NCBI GenBank assembly: GCA_050999295.1
Contig: JBPCPI010000189.1
Location: 1-14,122, forward strand
Source: JACCQS01 sp050999295
Lineage (GTDB): Bacteria > Actinomycetota > Actinomycetes > Mycobacteriales > Geodermatophilaceae
DNA length: 14,122 nt
Reading direction: 5' to 3'
Positions 1 through 6,999 of the stretch are shown one piece after another. Both the position numbers and the translations under genes were made by a program. Within the stretch, counting starts at the first letter, position 1. Each line of letters starts with the position of its first letter. Below the pieces are notes generated by a model. The model was not told the DNA's origin. It worked only from the letters and a program-made list of their open reading frames with translations, and made no database searches.

Positions 1-1
1 G

Positions 2-1360
2 TGCAGAGTCGAGGCGGCGTACGGGGCCGGGGTCAAGACCAGCGACCGCTCGGAGCTGACCATCACGGACACCACGATCAAGGGGGCGCAACAGGGTCTG
101 GTCATCGAGGATTCCGGTGGTACCGTCGATACCGTCACGGTCGGCGATAGCGCCGACGATGCCATCGTCGTGCGGCTAGGCGCGGACCCGGTACTTCGGG
201 ACTGCACGGTGAGTGGTGCCGGTCACCGTGGCGTCTATGCCTACCAGTCGGCCAAGCCCACGTTCGAAGGCTGCGATGTCTCCGGCACCGGCGAGGCCGG
301 CATCTCGATCGCTCAGGGCTCGGTCCCCATCCTGACCCGCTGCCACGTACACGACACCCGAGGGGCGGGCATCTCCTTCGCCGCAGGGACCGGCGGGGAG
401 GTCAACGCCTGCAAGGTGGAGAACACCGCCTCGCCGGGCATCGACATCTCCGCGGATGCCTCGGTGCGGGTTCGCGAGGCCGCGGAGGCGGCCGAGGCAG
501 GGGTAGGCAGCGGCACTGGCGGCAAGGGGGATCCGAAGAAGGTGGAGGCCCTGCTGGCCGAGCTCGACGCCATGGTCGGGCTAGCCGGGGTCAAGGCCGA
601 GGTCAAGGCGATCATCGACGAGATCCAGGTCAAGGAGTGGCGGCGTAGCGCCGGGCTCAACGTCGGTGGGATGAGCAACCACCTCATCTTCGCCGGCGCC
701 CCCGGCACCGGTAAGACCACGGTCGGCCGGATCTACGGCCAGCTGCTGGCGGCCCTCGGTGTGCTTCCAGGTGGGCCGTTACGCGAGGTTTCCCGCCGGG
801 ACCTCGTGGGCCAATACTTCGGCCACACCGCGGAAAAGACCGCGACCGTCTTCGAAGAGGCCAAGGGTGGTGTGGTCTTCCTCGACGAGGCCTACACCCT
901 GTCTCGTACCGCCGGCGCCGGCAACGCCGACTTCGGTCAGGAAGCCATCGACATGATCGTGAAGTTGATGGAGGACTGGCGCGACGACATCGCGGTCATC
1001 GCCGCCGGATACACCAGCGAGATGCTCGTGTTCCTCGACGCCAACCCTGGCCTGGCCTCCCGGTTCGTCAAGACGATCGAGTTCGAGAACTACTCGGGTG
1101 AGGACCTCACCCTGATCATCAAGCGGATGATCGGCGCGGGTGATTACCAGTTGGAACCGGAGGCGGAACCGCTTCTGCTGCAGCACTTCTCGACGGTGCA
1201 ACGCAACGAGAACTTCGGCAACGCACGTGATGCCCGCAAGCTGTTCGAGTTGCTCCGGAAGGTCCAATCGCAGCGACTGCGGGCCCTGTCGGCGCGGCCC
1301 ACGCTGCAGCAACTCCAACTGATCACGGCCGAAGACATCAAGGTCGCCCTGAAGGCCTGA
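2..1360 (+). CDS. Parallel beta-helix / AAA+ ATPase fusion, EccA/CbbX-like (5' end outside window)
   Basis: The frame is open from the first bases, so the gene begins upstream; the GTG at 170 lies inside a repeat and is not the start. The first ~155 visible residues are short repeats of about 23 residues of the type 'C-x-V...G-x-GI-x-I', characteristic of right-handed parallel beta-helices. An Ala/Glu and Gly-rich linker (nt ~475-535) leads into a CbbX/SpoVK-type AAA+ domain: Walker A GAPGTGKTT (nt 695-721), Walker B VVFLDEA (about nt 872-892), sensor-type AAGY (nt ~1004-1015) and an arginine-finger segment GLASRF (nt ~1049-1066). The AAA class is known from EccA of type VII (ESX) secretion and from the Rubisco activase CbbX. 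With the MinD-like ATPase nearby, a secretion-associated remodelling ATPase is the best inference; the beta-helix could be a substrate- or partner-binding platform. The ATPase call is sure, the secretion link is not. Confidence 0.85.
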   Translation, partial: CRVEAAYGAGVKTSDRSELTITDTTIKGAQQGLVIEDSGGTVDTVTVGDSADDAIVVRLGADPVLRDCTVSGAGHRGVYAYQSAKPTFEGCDVSGTGEAGISIAQGSVPILTRCHVHDTRGAGISFAAGTGGEVNACKVENTASPGIDISADASVRVREAAEAAEAGVGSGTGGKGDPKKVEALLAELDAMVGLAGVKAEVKAIIDEIQVKEWRRSAGLNVGGMSNHLIFAGAPGTGKTTVGRIYGQLLAALGVLPGGPLREVSRRDLVGQYFGHTAEKTATVFEEAKGGVVFLDEAYTLSRTAGAGNADFGQEAIDMIVKLMEDWRDDIAVIAAGYTSEMLVFLDANPGLASRFVKTIEFENYSGEDLTLIIKRMIGAGDYQLEPEAEPLLLQHFSTVQRNENFGNARDARKLFELLRKVQSQRLRALSARPTLQQLQLITAEDIKVALKA

Positions 1361-1403
1361 CCGCGGGTTCTGAGCTGGCCGCTGCGGGGTGCGTGGCCAT
1401 TGC

Positions 1404-1967
1404 TTAGGGTTTCGTGGCGTCCAGTTCGGCGAGGATCTCCCGATAGGTATTGCGGACCACTTCCAGCCGATCCCGATAGAACCTGCCGGGTTGCGCGTCG
1501 TAGACTCTGCGGCCGCGTTCGCTACGCATGGCTTCGTAGGGCACCATGTCGTCGTCGTCGGGGACGAAGGCGAGCACCTCACCCATCGCAGCCTCGGCCG
1601 TTGCGACCTGCATGCGAACCTGGCGCGCTGCCTCGGTGCCCGGCGGTGCCTGCGCGGGGGCGACGCTGGCGTACCGGTCGGCCACCCATAGCCACTCACC
1701 GGGGTCAAGCAGCTCAGACCGGCCGCCTTCCCCGAAGACAACCGCTCCCGGCGGTGGAAGGGTGACTATCTCGGGGATGGCGAAGATGAACTCGCGCATC
1801 CTGCCGCATCCTGAGCAGGCTCCCGCGTACCGGCTGGCCAGGTCACCATCGACTTCGATCACCGAACTGTTGCGGTCAAAATTCCCGTCCCCGCACTCGC
1901 ACGGATGCAGGTCCATGTAGATGTGCGCCTCGGCGTTGGTGCGGGCCAGCAGGAGGGCGGATGTCAC
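1404..1967 (-). CDS. Uncharacterised cysteine-containing protein, putative metal-binding knuckle
   Basis: A 187-residue protein starting at GTG (1965-1967). The N-terminus reads ARTNAEAHIYMDLHPCECG, and I recall similar hypothetical actinobacterial proteins but know no function. Cysteines fall in two pairs, C23-x-C25 next to H21 and C51-x2-C54, which suggests a zinc knuckle. The C-terminal third is charged and helical, with an Arg/Glu-rich end. It lies 36 bp downstream of the MinD/ParA-like gene on the same strand and is probably co-transcribed with it. There is no good Shine-Dalgarno before the GTG. A TAGCCT hexamer ends 6 nt upstream of the GTG, so an additional leaderless promoter is possible. 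The 3' end converges on the AAA ATPase gene 43 bp away. Function unknown; the open frame and actinobacterial codon use support a real gene. Confidence 0.75.
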   Translation of the reverse strand: MTSALLLARTNAEAHIYMDLHPCECGDGNFDRNSSVIEVDGDLASRYAGACSGCGRMREFIFAIPEIVTLPPPGAVVFGEGGRSELLDPGEWLWVADRYASVAPAQAPPGTEAARQVRMQVATAEAAMGEVLAFVPDDDDMVPYEAMRSERGRRVYDAQPGRFYRDRLEVVRNTYREILAELDATKP

Positions 1968-2003
1968 ACGTAAAGGCTAGTCGATCGACGGCATCCGGGT
2001 CGG

Positions 2004-2918
2004 TCATGCCGATAGGGATAGGCCCAGCGCCTCGGTCGCAAGCTGGGTAACGGCAGCCCGAGCTGCCGGGGCCAACTCGTCGAGGTCCAGATAACTACCC
2101 AGCGCGAGGTGTGGATCGGCCGGGATGGCCAGGACGGTGGCACAGGACGAGGCGAAGCGTCGCCGTGCCTCGTCCAAGGTCAGTCCCGGCCCCTTCGATG
2201 AGACATTGGTCAGGGCCACGATGCTGCCCTTGGTCAGCTTCCCGTACCCAGTTCGCTGCAGCCAGTCCATCGCAGTCTCCGTGGTCTGGACGCCGTCGGC
2301 GGTGGCGGTAGTCGCCAGCACCAGGCAGTGAGCGCCCGACAGCACCCGCTGCATCAGCGGCGTGGCCACACCCGCGCCACAGTCGGTGATCATGATCGGG
2401 AAATGCCGGTACACCGCATCCATCGCGCCGATGTAGACCCGCTCGTCCAGCTCGGCGCTTTGCGCGGCCGTGCGACCGCTGGGCAGCACCCACACACCAT
2501 CGCGCGACCGCGCCAGGGATCCGGCGAGGATCTCGACCCGCCCGGGGTCGCCGGTCACGGCCAGGTCATGCGCGCTGGCCACCGGAAGAACGCCTGCCCG
2601 CAACGGCAGCGCGCCGTGCCGGGTATCGGCATCGAAGAGCAGCACGTCGTGATCGCGGACCCGCGCGTACGTTGTGGCCATCGCGACCGCCAATGTCGTC
2701 TTACCTGTCCCGCCCTTGGGGCCGACAACGGCTATCCGCCGCGGGGACACGATCGCCATCGTCTCAAGGGCCGCTACGGCCTGGTCTGCCGCGGCCCGAG
2801 CGGCGCGACCACCGCGTGTGCGGCGAGCTCGATGACGCGCCGGTCGGGCGAGTTCGGCGACCCAGGGATCTAGGTGCGGTGGCATGAGGGGTGCTGGATC
2901 TGAGGGGGGTGCAGTCAT
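2004..2918 (-). CDS. MinD/ParA-like P-loop ATPase, possibly type VII secretion-associated (EspI-like)
   Basis: A 304-residue protein. A Pro/Arg/Ala-rich N-terminal ~58 residues precedes a deviant Walker A box, GPKGGTGKTT (residues 66-75), with the signature lysine GGTGK of the MinD/ParA/SIMIBI class. The switch I-type LLFDADT segment is at 93-99 and Walker B-like IMITDCGAG at 175-183. Family members dimerise on ATP and position cargo at membranes, nucleoid or machines. The neighbourhood has no parB, parS or replication gene, so plasmid or chromosome partition is unlikely. A basic, Pro-rich N-terminus before a MinD domain resembles ESX-associated proteins such as EspI, and the EccA-like ATPase next door supports that as inference. 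The ATG start (2916-2918) is preceded by a GGAGAGGG stretch (2933-2940), a little far at ~14 nt. The gene runs divergently from the membrane protein at 3003 and is followed 36 bp later by the cysteine protein. Confidence 0.85.
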   Translation of the reverse strand: MTAPPSDPAPLMPPHLDPWVAELARPARHRARRTRGGRAARAAADQAVAALETMAIVSPRRIAVVGPKGGTGKTTLAVAMATTYARVRDHDVLLFDADTRHGALPLRAGVLPVASAHDLAVTGDPGRVEILAGSLARSRDGVWVLPSGRTAAQSAELDERVYIGAMDAVYRHFPIMITDCGAGVATPLMQRVLSGAHCLVLATTATADGVQTTETAMDWLQRTGYGKLTKGSIVALTNVSSKGPGLTLDEARRRFASSCATVLAIPADPHLALGSYLDLDELAPAARAAVTQLATEALGLSLSA

Positions 2919-2962
2919 CTCGATGGTGCTTCCCTCTCCACGAAGACCAGCCTACGACGAGT

Positions 2963-3006
2963 CCATCGTGGCCGAGCATCGGCGTCGGCGCGTTGTGCCA
3001 CGATGG
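2963..3006. repeat. 10-bp perfect inverted repeat spanning the start codon of the downstream gene
   Basis: CCATCGTGGC at 2963-2972 is repeated inverted as GCCACGATGG at 2997-3006, with 24 bases between. The right arm contains the ATG at 3003. In RNA this would be a stem hiding the start codon; in DNA it could be an operator in the 84-bp divergent region between the MinD-like gene and the membrane-protein gene. I cannot distinguish these from chance. Confidence 0.35.
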
Positions 3007-3404
3007 GCCTCGTGGGCTCATTCCTGATCAAGGTCGGTGTCAACGCCGTAGCCATCTGGCTTGCCACCCTGGTGGTCCCGGGCATCGGCGTCAGTGCGCA
3101 GGAAGGCGAGACCGGGGCGACGGAGAACATCCTCACGTTCCTGGTGATCGGGCTCATCTTCGGCCTGGTCAACGCGGTCATCAAGCCGGTCGTGAAGCTG
3201 CTGTCGTTGCCCTTCTACCTCATCACGCTGGGGCTGTTCGCGTTCCTGGTCAACGCCTTCATGCTGCAGATCACCGAGTGGATCTCCCAAGCGACGCCGC
3301 TGACCTTCTACATCGACGAGTTCTTCTGGGATGCCGTCCTGGCCGCTGTCGTGATCACATTCGTCAGCCTGATCCTGAACCTGAGCCTGCCCGACGGCGA
3401 CTGA
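3003..3404 (+). CDS. Small four-helix membrane protein, YvlD / phage holin superfamily IV family
   Basis: A 133-residue protein with four predicted membrane segments at roughly 8-28, 43-61, 66-89 and 108-127. The central block GLVNAVIKPVVKLLSLPFYL followed by TLGLFAFLVNAFML is the hallmark of the YvlD / 'mycobacterial phage holin superfamily IV' family (PF04020). Despite the name these are ordinary chromosomal membrane proteins of unknown role; YvlD-like members are linked to envelope stress in Bacillus. There is nothing phage-like around it. The length is normal for the family. The start is ambiguous: ATG at 3003 or GTG at 3012, neither with a clear ribosome site; ATG was kept because the GTG would shorten the protein by only three residues. 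It stands alone, divergent from the MinD-like gene. Confidence 0.85.
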   Translation: MGLVGSFLIKVGVNAVAIWLATLVVPGIGVSAQEGETGATENILTFLVIGLIFGLVNAVIKPVVKLLSLPFYLITLGLFAFLVNAFMLQITEWISQATPLTFYIDEFFWDAVLAAVVITFVSLILNLSLPDGD

Positions 3405-3461
3405 TCGAACGACCAGGCCGAGCTCGAGGATGTGCTCGAAAGACTCGTGGACGGCTAACCG

Positions 3462-3501
3462 TCACCCCTTGGGGTGAGCCGAAGTTGCCGTAGCGGGGTG
3501 A
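3462..3501. promoter_or_regulatory. Candidate operator: perfect 16-bp palindrome plus extra half-site
   Basis: TCACCCCTTGGGGTGA at 3462-3477 is a perfect palindrome, and the half-site GGGGTGA recurs at 3495-3501. The cluster lies 55-94 bp upstream of the GTG of the three-gene signalling operon, in the 151-bp gap after the holin-like gene. Position and symmetry suit binding by a dimeric NarL/LuxR-type regulator such as the one this operon encodes, i.e. autoregulation. This is inference; a short terminator hairpin for the upstream gene is the main alternative, but the loop is only 2 nt and no T-run follows. Confidence 0.5.
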
Positions 3502-3540
3502 CGCGCTCAGACCTCCCGCACTCCTAGCGTTTTGCACAGC

Positions 3541-3548
3541 GGAAAGGA
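3541..3548 (+). promoter_or_regulatory. Ribosome binding site fixing the start of the eight-helix membrane protein
   Basis: GGAAAGGA lies 7 nt before the GTG at 3556. It decides for that start over the in-frame TTG at 3532, which lies upstream of the site and would place it inside the coding region. Confidence 0.7.
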
Positions 3549-3555
3549 ATCCACT

Positions 3556-4509
3556 GTGCGAACTCTCATTTCAGCTCTCTCATTGCACAAGCCAGCCAGC
3601 CGTCGGTTGCGGGCGGCTGGAATTCTCCTACTGTTCTCCGGGGTTGCCCACCTGCTCGTGCTGCTCGCCCTGAGTGGGGAGTGGGCCGGGCCGGTCTCGC
3701 TGCGAAAGCCGATCACGTTCGGTGTTTCGGTCGGCATGCTGCTCTGGACCGTCGGCTGGGTGATCGACCAGCTGCCGTCTCGACTCCGACTGGAGAGGTA
3801 TCTGAGTCGCACCTTGGGGGTATCCGGCCTGATCGAGGTGGCCTTGATCACCATCCAGGCTTGGCGCGGCGTGCCTTCGCACTTCAACTACACCACGGTC
3901 GAGGACATCGTCGTGTTTGTGTTGATGGGCATCTCGATCGCGGTGCTGTCGATCTGTCTGGTGGCCACCACTGTTTGGGCCTTCCGGAAGCCGCCGGCCG
4001 CACCGACCGTACGGTTGGCCGTACGCGCAGGAATGGTCCTGGTTCTGGCCGGACTCGGCATCGGTCAGTGGATCATCGAGCTGGGCAACGACTTCTTCGA
4101 ACAGTTCGACCGGGTCCCGGACAAGGTGCTGGCCGGCGAGGCCGGCGTGCCGACGTTCCCGCACGCCATGGGCTTCCACGGGATCCAGGTCTTTATCCTG
4201 GCCGCACTGATCACGGGTCTGGTCGGGATGCAAGCCCGGGCGGCGCAGCGGGTCCTGCGGCTTGTGGTGGCCGGGTACTCGGTCATGTTGGTGTGGTCGG
4301 TCGTGCAGGCGGCCAGCGGCCGGGCACCTTTGAACGTGGCATGGCCGGGAGGTGCCCTCGCGGTGATCGGCGCAGGTCTTCTCGCGGCGGCAGCGGTGCA
4401 ACTGGTCGTCGCCTGGCGCCGATCCGGCTCCGTCTCCGGCCGGGGCTCCGTCTCCGGGAACATTCCGGCTGAGGTCGAAGCGCGGACGGCCGTACCGTCT
4501 GCCCTGTGA
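3556..4509 (+). CDS. Uncharacterised eight-helix membrane protein, first gene of a two-component operon
   Basis: A 317-residue integral membrane protein from the GTG at 3556, chosen for its Shine-Dalgarno. Hydrophobic segments lie at about 19-40, 52-71, 84-103, 116-142, 153-175, 207-225, 233-253 and 262-287. Conspicuous polar signatures are GEWAGPVSLRKPITFG after helix 1, and FPHAMGFHGIQ (201-211) before helix 6, with two histidines near the membrane face. I have a memory of similar actinobacterial hypothetical proteins but no known function. The stop overlaps the kinase start in GTGA, so the three genes are translationally coupled. That arrangement suggests it feeds a signal to the kinase, or is the output the pair controls; permeases are common in this position, but no transporter family is recognisable here. 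The C-terminal ~30 residues are Ser/Gly/Arg-rich and probably cytoplasmic. Confidence 0.8.
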   Translation: MRTLISALSLHKPASRRLRAAGILLLFSGVAHLLVLLALSGEWAGPVSLRKPITFGVSVGMLLWTVGWVIDQLPSRLRLERYLSRTLGVSGLIEVALITIQAWRGVPSHFNYTTVEDIVVFVLMGISIAVLSICLVATTVWAFRKPPAAPTVRLAVRAGMVLVLAGLGIGQWIIELGNDFFEQFDRVPDKVLAGEAGVPTFPHAMGFHGIQVFILAALITGLVGMQARAAQRVLRLVVAGYSVMLVWSVVQAASGRAPLNVAWPGGALAVIGAGLLAAAAVQLVVAWRRSGSVSGRGSVSGNIPAEVEARTAVPSAL

Positions 4510-5660
4510 ACGCCGCCGCGACACCCCGGACACCTCGCCTGGGTGTGTCGTTACCGGAACTGCTTATTGCTGCGATTGCGGCCCTCCTGATCACCTTCGA
4601 GGTCTGGGTCTTCGACCCGGGCGGCGCGACGGCGGGCCGCACCGTGGCCGGACTGGTCGCCTCGGCCGCGCTGGCTTATTCCAGGCAGGCGCCGTTTGCC
4701 GCGTTTCTCGTCAACGGACTGGCGGTCCTCGCGCTGATCGGCCTCGGCTATCCGAGCGACTTCTATCAGTGGACCAACCTGGTCGCCCTGTTCGCGGTTG
4801 CCAGCCGGTCCGACCTTCCCAGGGGACTTCTCAGCCTTCTGCTGGGCTATGCCGGGATCGTCTCCTACTTCCTCCGTTTCCCGGACGAGGGCTCGGTCGC
4901 GGTGGCGGGCGCGGTCCTGGCCGTGTACACGGCAGGCTGGTTCGCCGGACGCGCCCTGCGGGCCAGGCTGCGCGAGGATGCGGCGAAGCGGGAGAACCAG
5001 GTAGCCGTAGCCGAGCTGGCGGCGCAGCGGGCTCAGGGGGAGTTGTCGGCGCAGCGAACTCGGCTTGCCCACGAACTCCATGACGTCGTCGGTCACGCGG
5101 TGAACGTCATGGTGGTCCATGCCGGAGCTGGGCAGGGGCTGACCGCGGCGGACCCGAAGGTCCGGGAGATCTTCACGACCATCGCCGCGACCGGGCGCAC
5201 CGCGTTGGCCGACCTCGATCGCATGCTGGATGTGCTGCAGGGCAACGCCCAACGGTCTCCCCTGCCGGGTCTGCCCGAGCTCGACGAATTGTGCAGTACG
5301 GTCCGCTCAACCGGGCTCGACGTCGACCTGACCATTGCCGACGAGGCGAAGTCAGTCCCGCCCAGCGTCGCGCTGACGACGTACCGGATCGTGCAGGAAG
5401 CCTTGACCAACGTCATGAAGCATGCCCATGCCACCTCCGTTCGAGTAGACATCGGCGTCGCCTCGCACGACCCGGACGGCCGGAATGACCTCTCGATCTC
5501 GGTGCGAGACAACGGGTCTGGAACTCAGGTCGTACCCGGGCGAGGGCTGGGAGGGATCGCCGCGCGCGCAGCCATGCACGGTGGCTCGACCCGGTACGGC
5601 CCAGGCCGCGATGGCGGCTTCGAGTTGAGGGTCGAACTCACGGCAGGCGCTCCGACATGA
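4506..5660 (+). CDS. Sensor histidine kinase, HisKA_3 (NarL-partner) type
   Basis: A 384-residue membrane kinase. The first ~154 residues hold five or six membrane segments (about 16-36, 44-60, 62-82, 89-101, 107-125 and 129-149) with little periplasmic sequence, so it probably senses membrane state or works with the neighbouring membrane protein. A coiled-coil-like stretch (155-188) leads to the dimerisation box HELHDVVGHAVN, with the phosphoacceptor predicted at H192. The HATPase_c domain shows an N-box (QEALTNVMKHA, 297-307), a G1 box (DNGSG, 335-339) and a G2 box (GRGLGGIAARA, 345-355). All catalytic motifs are intact. The start is GTG at 4506 overlapping the previous stop; the stop overlaps the regulator start in ATGA. 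The signal is unknown; the downstream molybdenum hydroxylase genes are the obvious nearby target but 92 bp and a separate ribosome site intervene. Confidence 0.95.
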   Translation: MNAAATPRTPRLGVSLPELLIAAIAALLITFEVWVFDPGGATAGRTVAGLVASAALAYSRQAPFAAFLVNGLAVLALIGLGYPSDFYQWTNLVALFAVASRSDLPRGLLSLLLGYAGIVSYFLRFPDEGSVAVAGAVLAVYTAGWFAGRALRARLREDAAKRENQVAVAELAAQRAQGELSAQRTRLAHELHDVVGHAVNVMVVHAGAGQGLTAADPKVREIFTTIAATGRTALADLDRMLDVLQGNAQRSPLPGLPELDELCSTVRSTGLDVDLTIADEAKSVPPSVALTTYRIVQEALTNVMKHAHATSVRVDIGVASHDPDGRNDLSISVRDNGSGTQVVPGRGLGGIAARAAMHGGSTRYGPGRDGGFELRVELTAGAPT

Positions 5661-6298
5661 TTCGGGTGGCGCTGGTCGACGACGACGCACTGATTCGCGA
5701 GGGCCTGCGCATGATCCTCGATCAGGCCGAGGACATCGAGATTGTCGCGACCGGCGGCGATGGGCGGCAGGCGGTCCGGATCGCCCGCGAGATCCGTCCT
5801 GATGTGATGCTGGTCGACATCCGGATGCCGAACCTTGACGGCATCGAGGCGACCCAGCAGATCCTCTCCGTGCCGAATGCTCCGCTGATCATCATCCTCA
5901 CCACGTTCGAGTTGGACGAGTATGTTTTCCAGGCCCTGCGCGCCGGCGCGAGCGGGTTCCTGCTCAAACGGACTGAACCCGAGCGGCTGGTCGAGGCGGT
6001 TCGGGTCGTGGCTCAGGGTGAGGCCCTGCTATCGCCGTCGGTGACCCGCCGGCTGATCGACGAGTTCGGCAAACGGCCGGCCTCGGTCTCCCCCGAGCGA
6101 CTGAGCGGCCTGACCGAACGCGAACGTGAGGTGCTGGGCTGTATCGCCCAGGGCCTGTCGAATCGGGAGCTGGCGCAGCGGTTGGTCATTGCCGACAACA
6201 CCGTCAAGACCCATGTGAAGCGGATTCTGACCAAACTCGGCGCCCGCGACCGGGCCCAGGCCATCGTGATCGCCTACGAGTCCGGTCTGATGTCCTGA
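5657..6298 (+). CDS. Response regulator, NarL/FixJ family (receiver + LuxR helix-turn-helix)
   Basis: A 213-residue transcription regulator. The receiver domain (1-118) has the acidic pocket DDD at 8-10, phosphoacceptor D54 (LVDIRMPNLDG), the switch threonine in LTTF (T82) and K104. The C-terminal LuxR-type domain (151-208) shows LTEREREVL...GLSNRELAQRL and NTVKTHVKRILTKLGARDR, with the usual DNA-recognition helix. It is the cognate partner of the upstream kinase, overlapping it by 4 nt (ATGA). The candidate targets are its own operon, through the GGGGTGA palindrome at 3462-3501, and the molybdenum hydroxylase genes that start 92 bp downstream. No GGGGTGA palindrome is visible in that 92-bp gap, so control of the enzyme genes is only a possibility. 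Confidence 0.95.
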   Translation: MIRVALVDDDALIREGLRMILDQAEDIEIVATGGDGRQAVRIAREIRPDVMLVDIRMPNLDGIEATQQILSVPNAPLIIILTTFELDEYVFQALRAGASGFLLKRTEPERLVEAVRVVAQGEALLSPSVTRRLIDEFGKRPASVSPERLSGLTEREREVLGCIAQGLSNRELAQRLVIADNTVKTHVKRILTKLGARDRAQAIVIAYESGLMS

Positions 6299-6377
6299 CC
6301 CCGTGGCTAACTCCGCTCTTTCTTGCCACACTCGCCTGTATCGCCCAGGAAGCCAGGGCGCGCACCCGACGGCGGAT

Positions 6378-6383
6378 GGAGAG
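6378..6383 (+). promoter_or_regulatory. Ribosome binding site fixing the start of coxS
   Basis: GGAGAG lies 7 nt before the GTG at 6391. The in-frame ATG at 6376 overlaps this site and has none of its own, so GTG 6391 is preferred. It also gives the family-typical N-terminus TQISVTVDG. Confidence 0.65.
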
Positions 6384-6390
6384 CGCACTC

Positions 6391-6999
6391 GTGACCCAGA
6401 TCAGCGTCACCGTGGACGGCATCAAAGAATCGGGCGAGGTCGAGCCTCGGGTACTGCTTGTGCACTACCTACGGGAGAACCTCGGCAAGGTCGGGACCGT
6501 GGTCGGTTGCGACACCAGTAACTGCGGTGCGTGCACCGTTCATCTCAACGGCGAGTCGGTGAAGTCCTGCTCGGTCCTGGCCGTCCAGGCCGATGGCTGT
6601 GAGGTGACCACGATCGAGGGCCTGTCCCAGAACGGCGAGCTGCATCCGATGCAACAGGCCTTTCACGACCAACACGGCCTGCAGTGCGGGTTCTGTACGC
6701 CGGGGATGATCATGGCCGCGCTCGATCTCCTCAAGGACAACCCGAACCCAAGCGAACACGAGATCCGGGAAGGCATCGAGGGCAATCTCTGTCGCTGCAC
6801 CGGCTACCAGAACATCGTCAGCGCGATCCAGCAAGCCGCGGGCCAGAGTTCCGGCGGCCAGACCGGGCAGCGTGCTGACGCGGGGCCCGACCATCCAGCC
6901 AACGGGGACTCAGTAGAGACCACCGTCGAGGCGATCGAGCAGGGCAGCAATTCCCCTGCCGCAGCGTCCGCCGGCCAGACCACGGGAGGTGCGGCATGA
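6391..6999 (+). CDS. coxS: Molybdenum hydroxylase small subunit, two [2Fe-2S] clusters (CoxS/XdhC-type)
   Basis: A 202-residue iron-sulfur subunit that passes electrons from the molybdenum centre to FAD. The plant-ferredoxin-type cluster ligands are C40-x4-C45-x2-C48 and C60. The second, all-helical domain has QCGFCTPG (C99, C102) and CRCTG (C134, C136). All eight ligands are present. The family body ends near residue 150; a further ~50 residues rich in Gly, Gln, Ala and Ser form an unusual low-complexity tail. The gene is the first of four (S-L-M-G) and overlaps the large-subunit gene by 4 nt in ATGA. The order S-L-M is the one described for form II (putative) CO dehydrogenases, in contrast to M-S-L of the proven form I enzymes. 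The start is GTG at 6391 on ribosome-site grounds. Confidence 0.93.
   Translation: MTQISVTVDGIKESGEVEPRVLLVHYLRENLGKVGTVVGCDTSNCGACTVHLNGESVKSCSVLAVQADGCEVTTIEGLSQNGELHPMQQAFHDQHGLQCGFCTPGMIMAALDLLKDNPNPSEHEIREGIEGNLCRCTGYQNIVSAIQQAAGQSSGGQTGQRADAGPDHPANGDSVETTVEAIEQGSNSPAAASAGQTTGGAA

Noticed and set aside
170..172. GTG as the start of the AAA ATPase gene
   Set aside because: The same frame is open to the window edge and continues the beta-helix repeats, so the gene starts upstream.
1361..1403. TGGCC/GGCCA inverted pair as a bidirectional terminator between convergent genes
   Set aside because: The stem is only 5 bp with a 14-nt loop and no T-run.
3003..3404. Holin-like gene as evidence of a prophage
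   Set aside because: The family is chromosomal and widespread; no phage structural, lysis or integration gene is nearby.
3628..4533. Minus-strand open frame of 301 codons opposite the membrane protein gene
   Set aside because: The composition is rich in Arg, Gln, Asp and His with no fold signature, while the plus strand encodes clear transmembrane helices and has a good ribosome site.
6139..6349. 14-bp direct repeat CTGTATCGCCCAGG at 6139-6152 and 6336-6349
   Set aside because: One such match in 14 kb is within chance; no attachment-site or mobile-element gene accompanies it.
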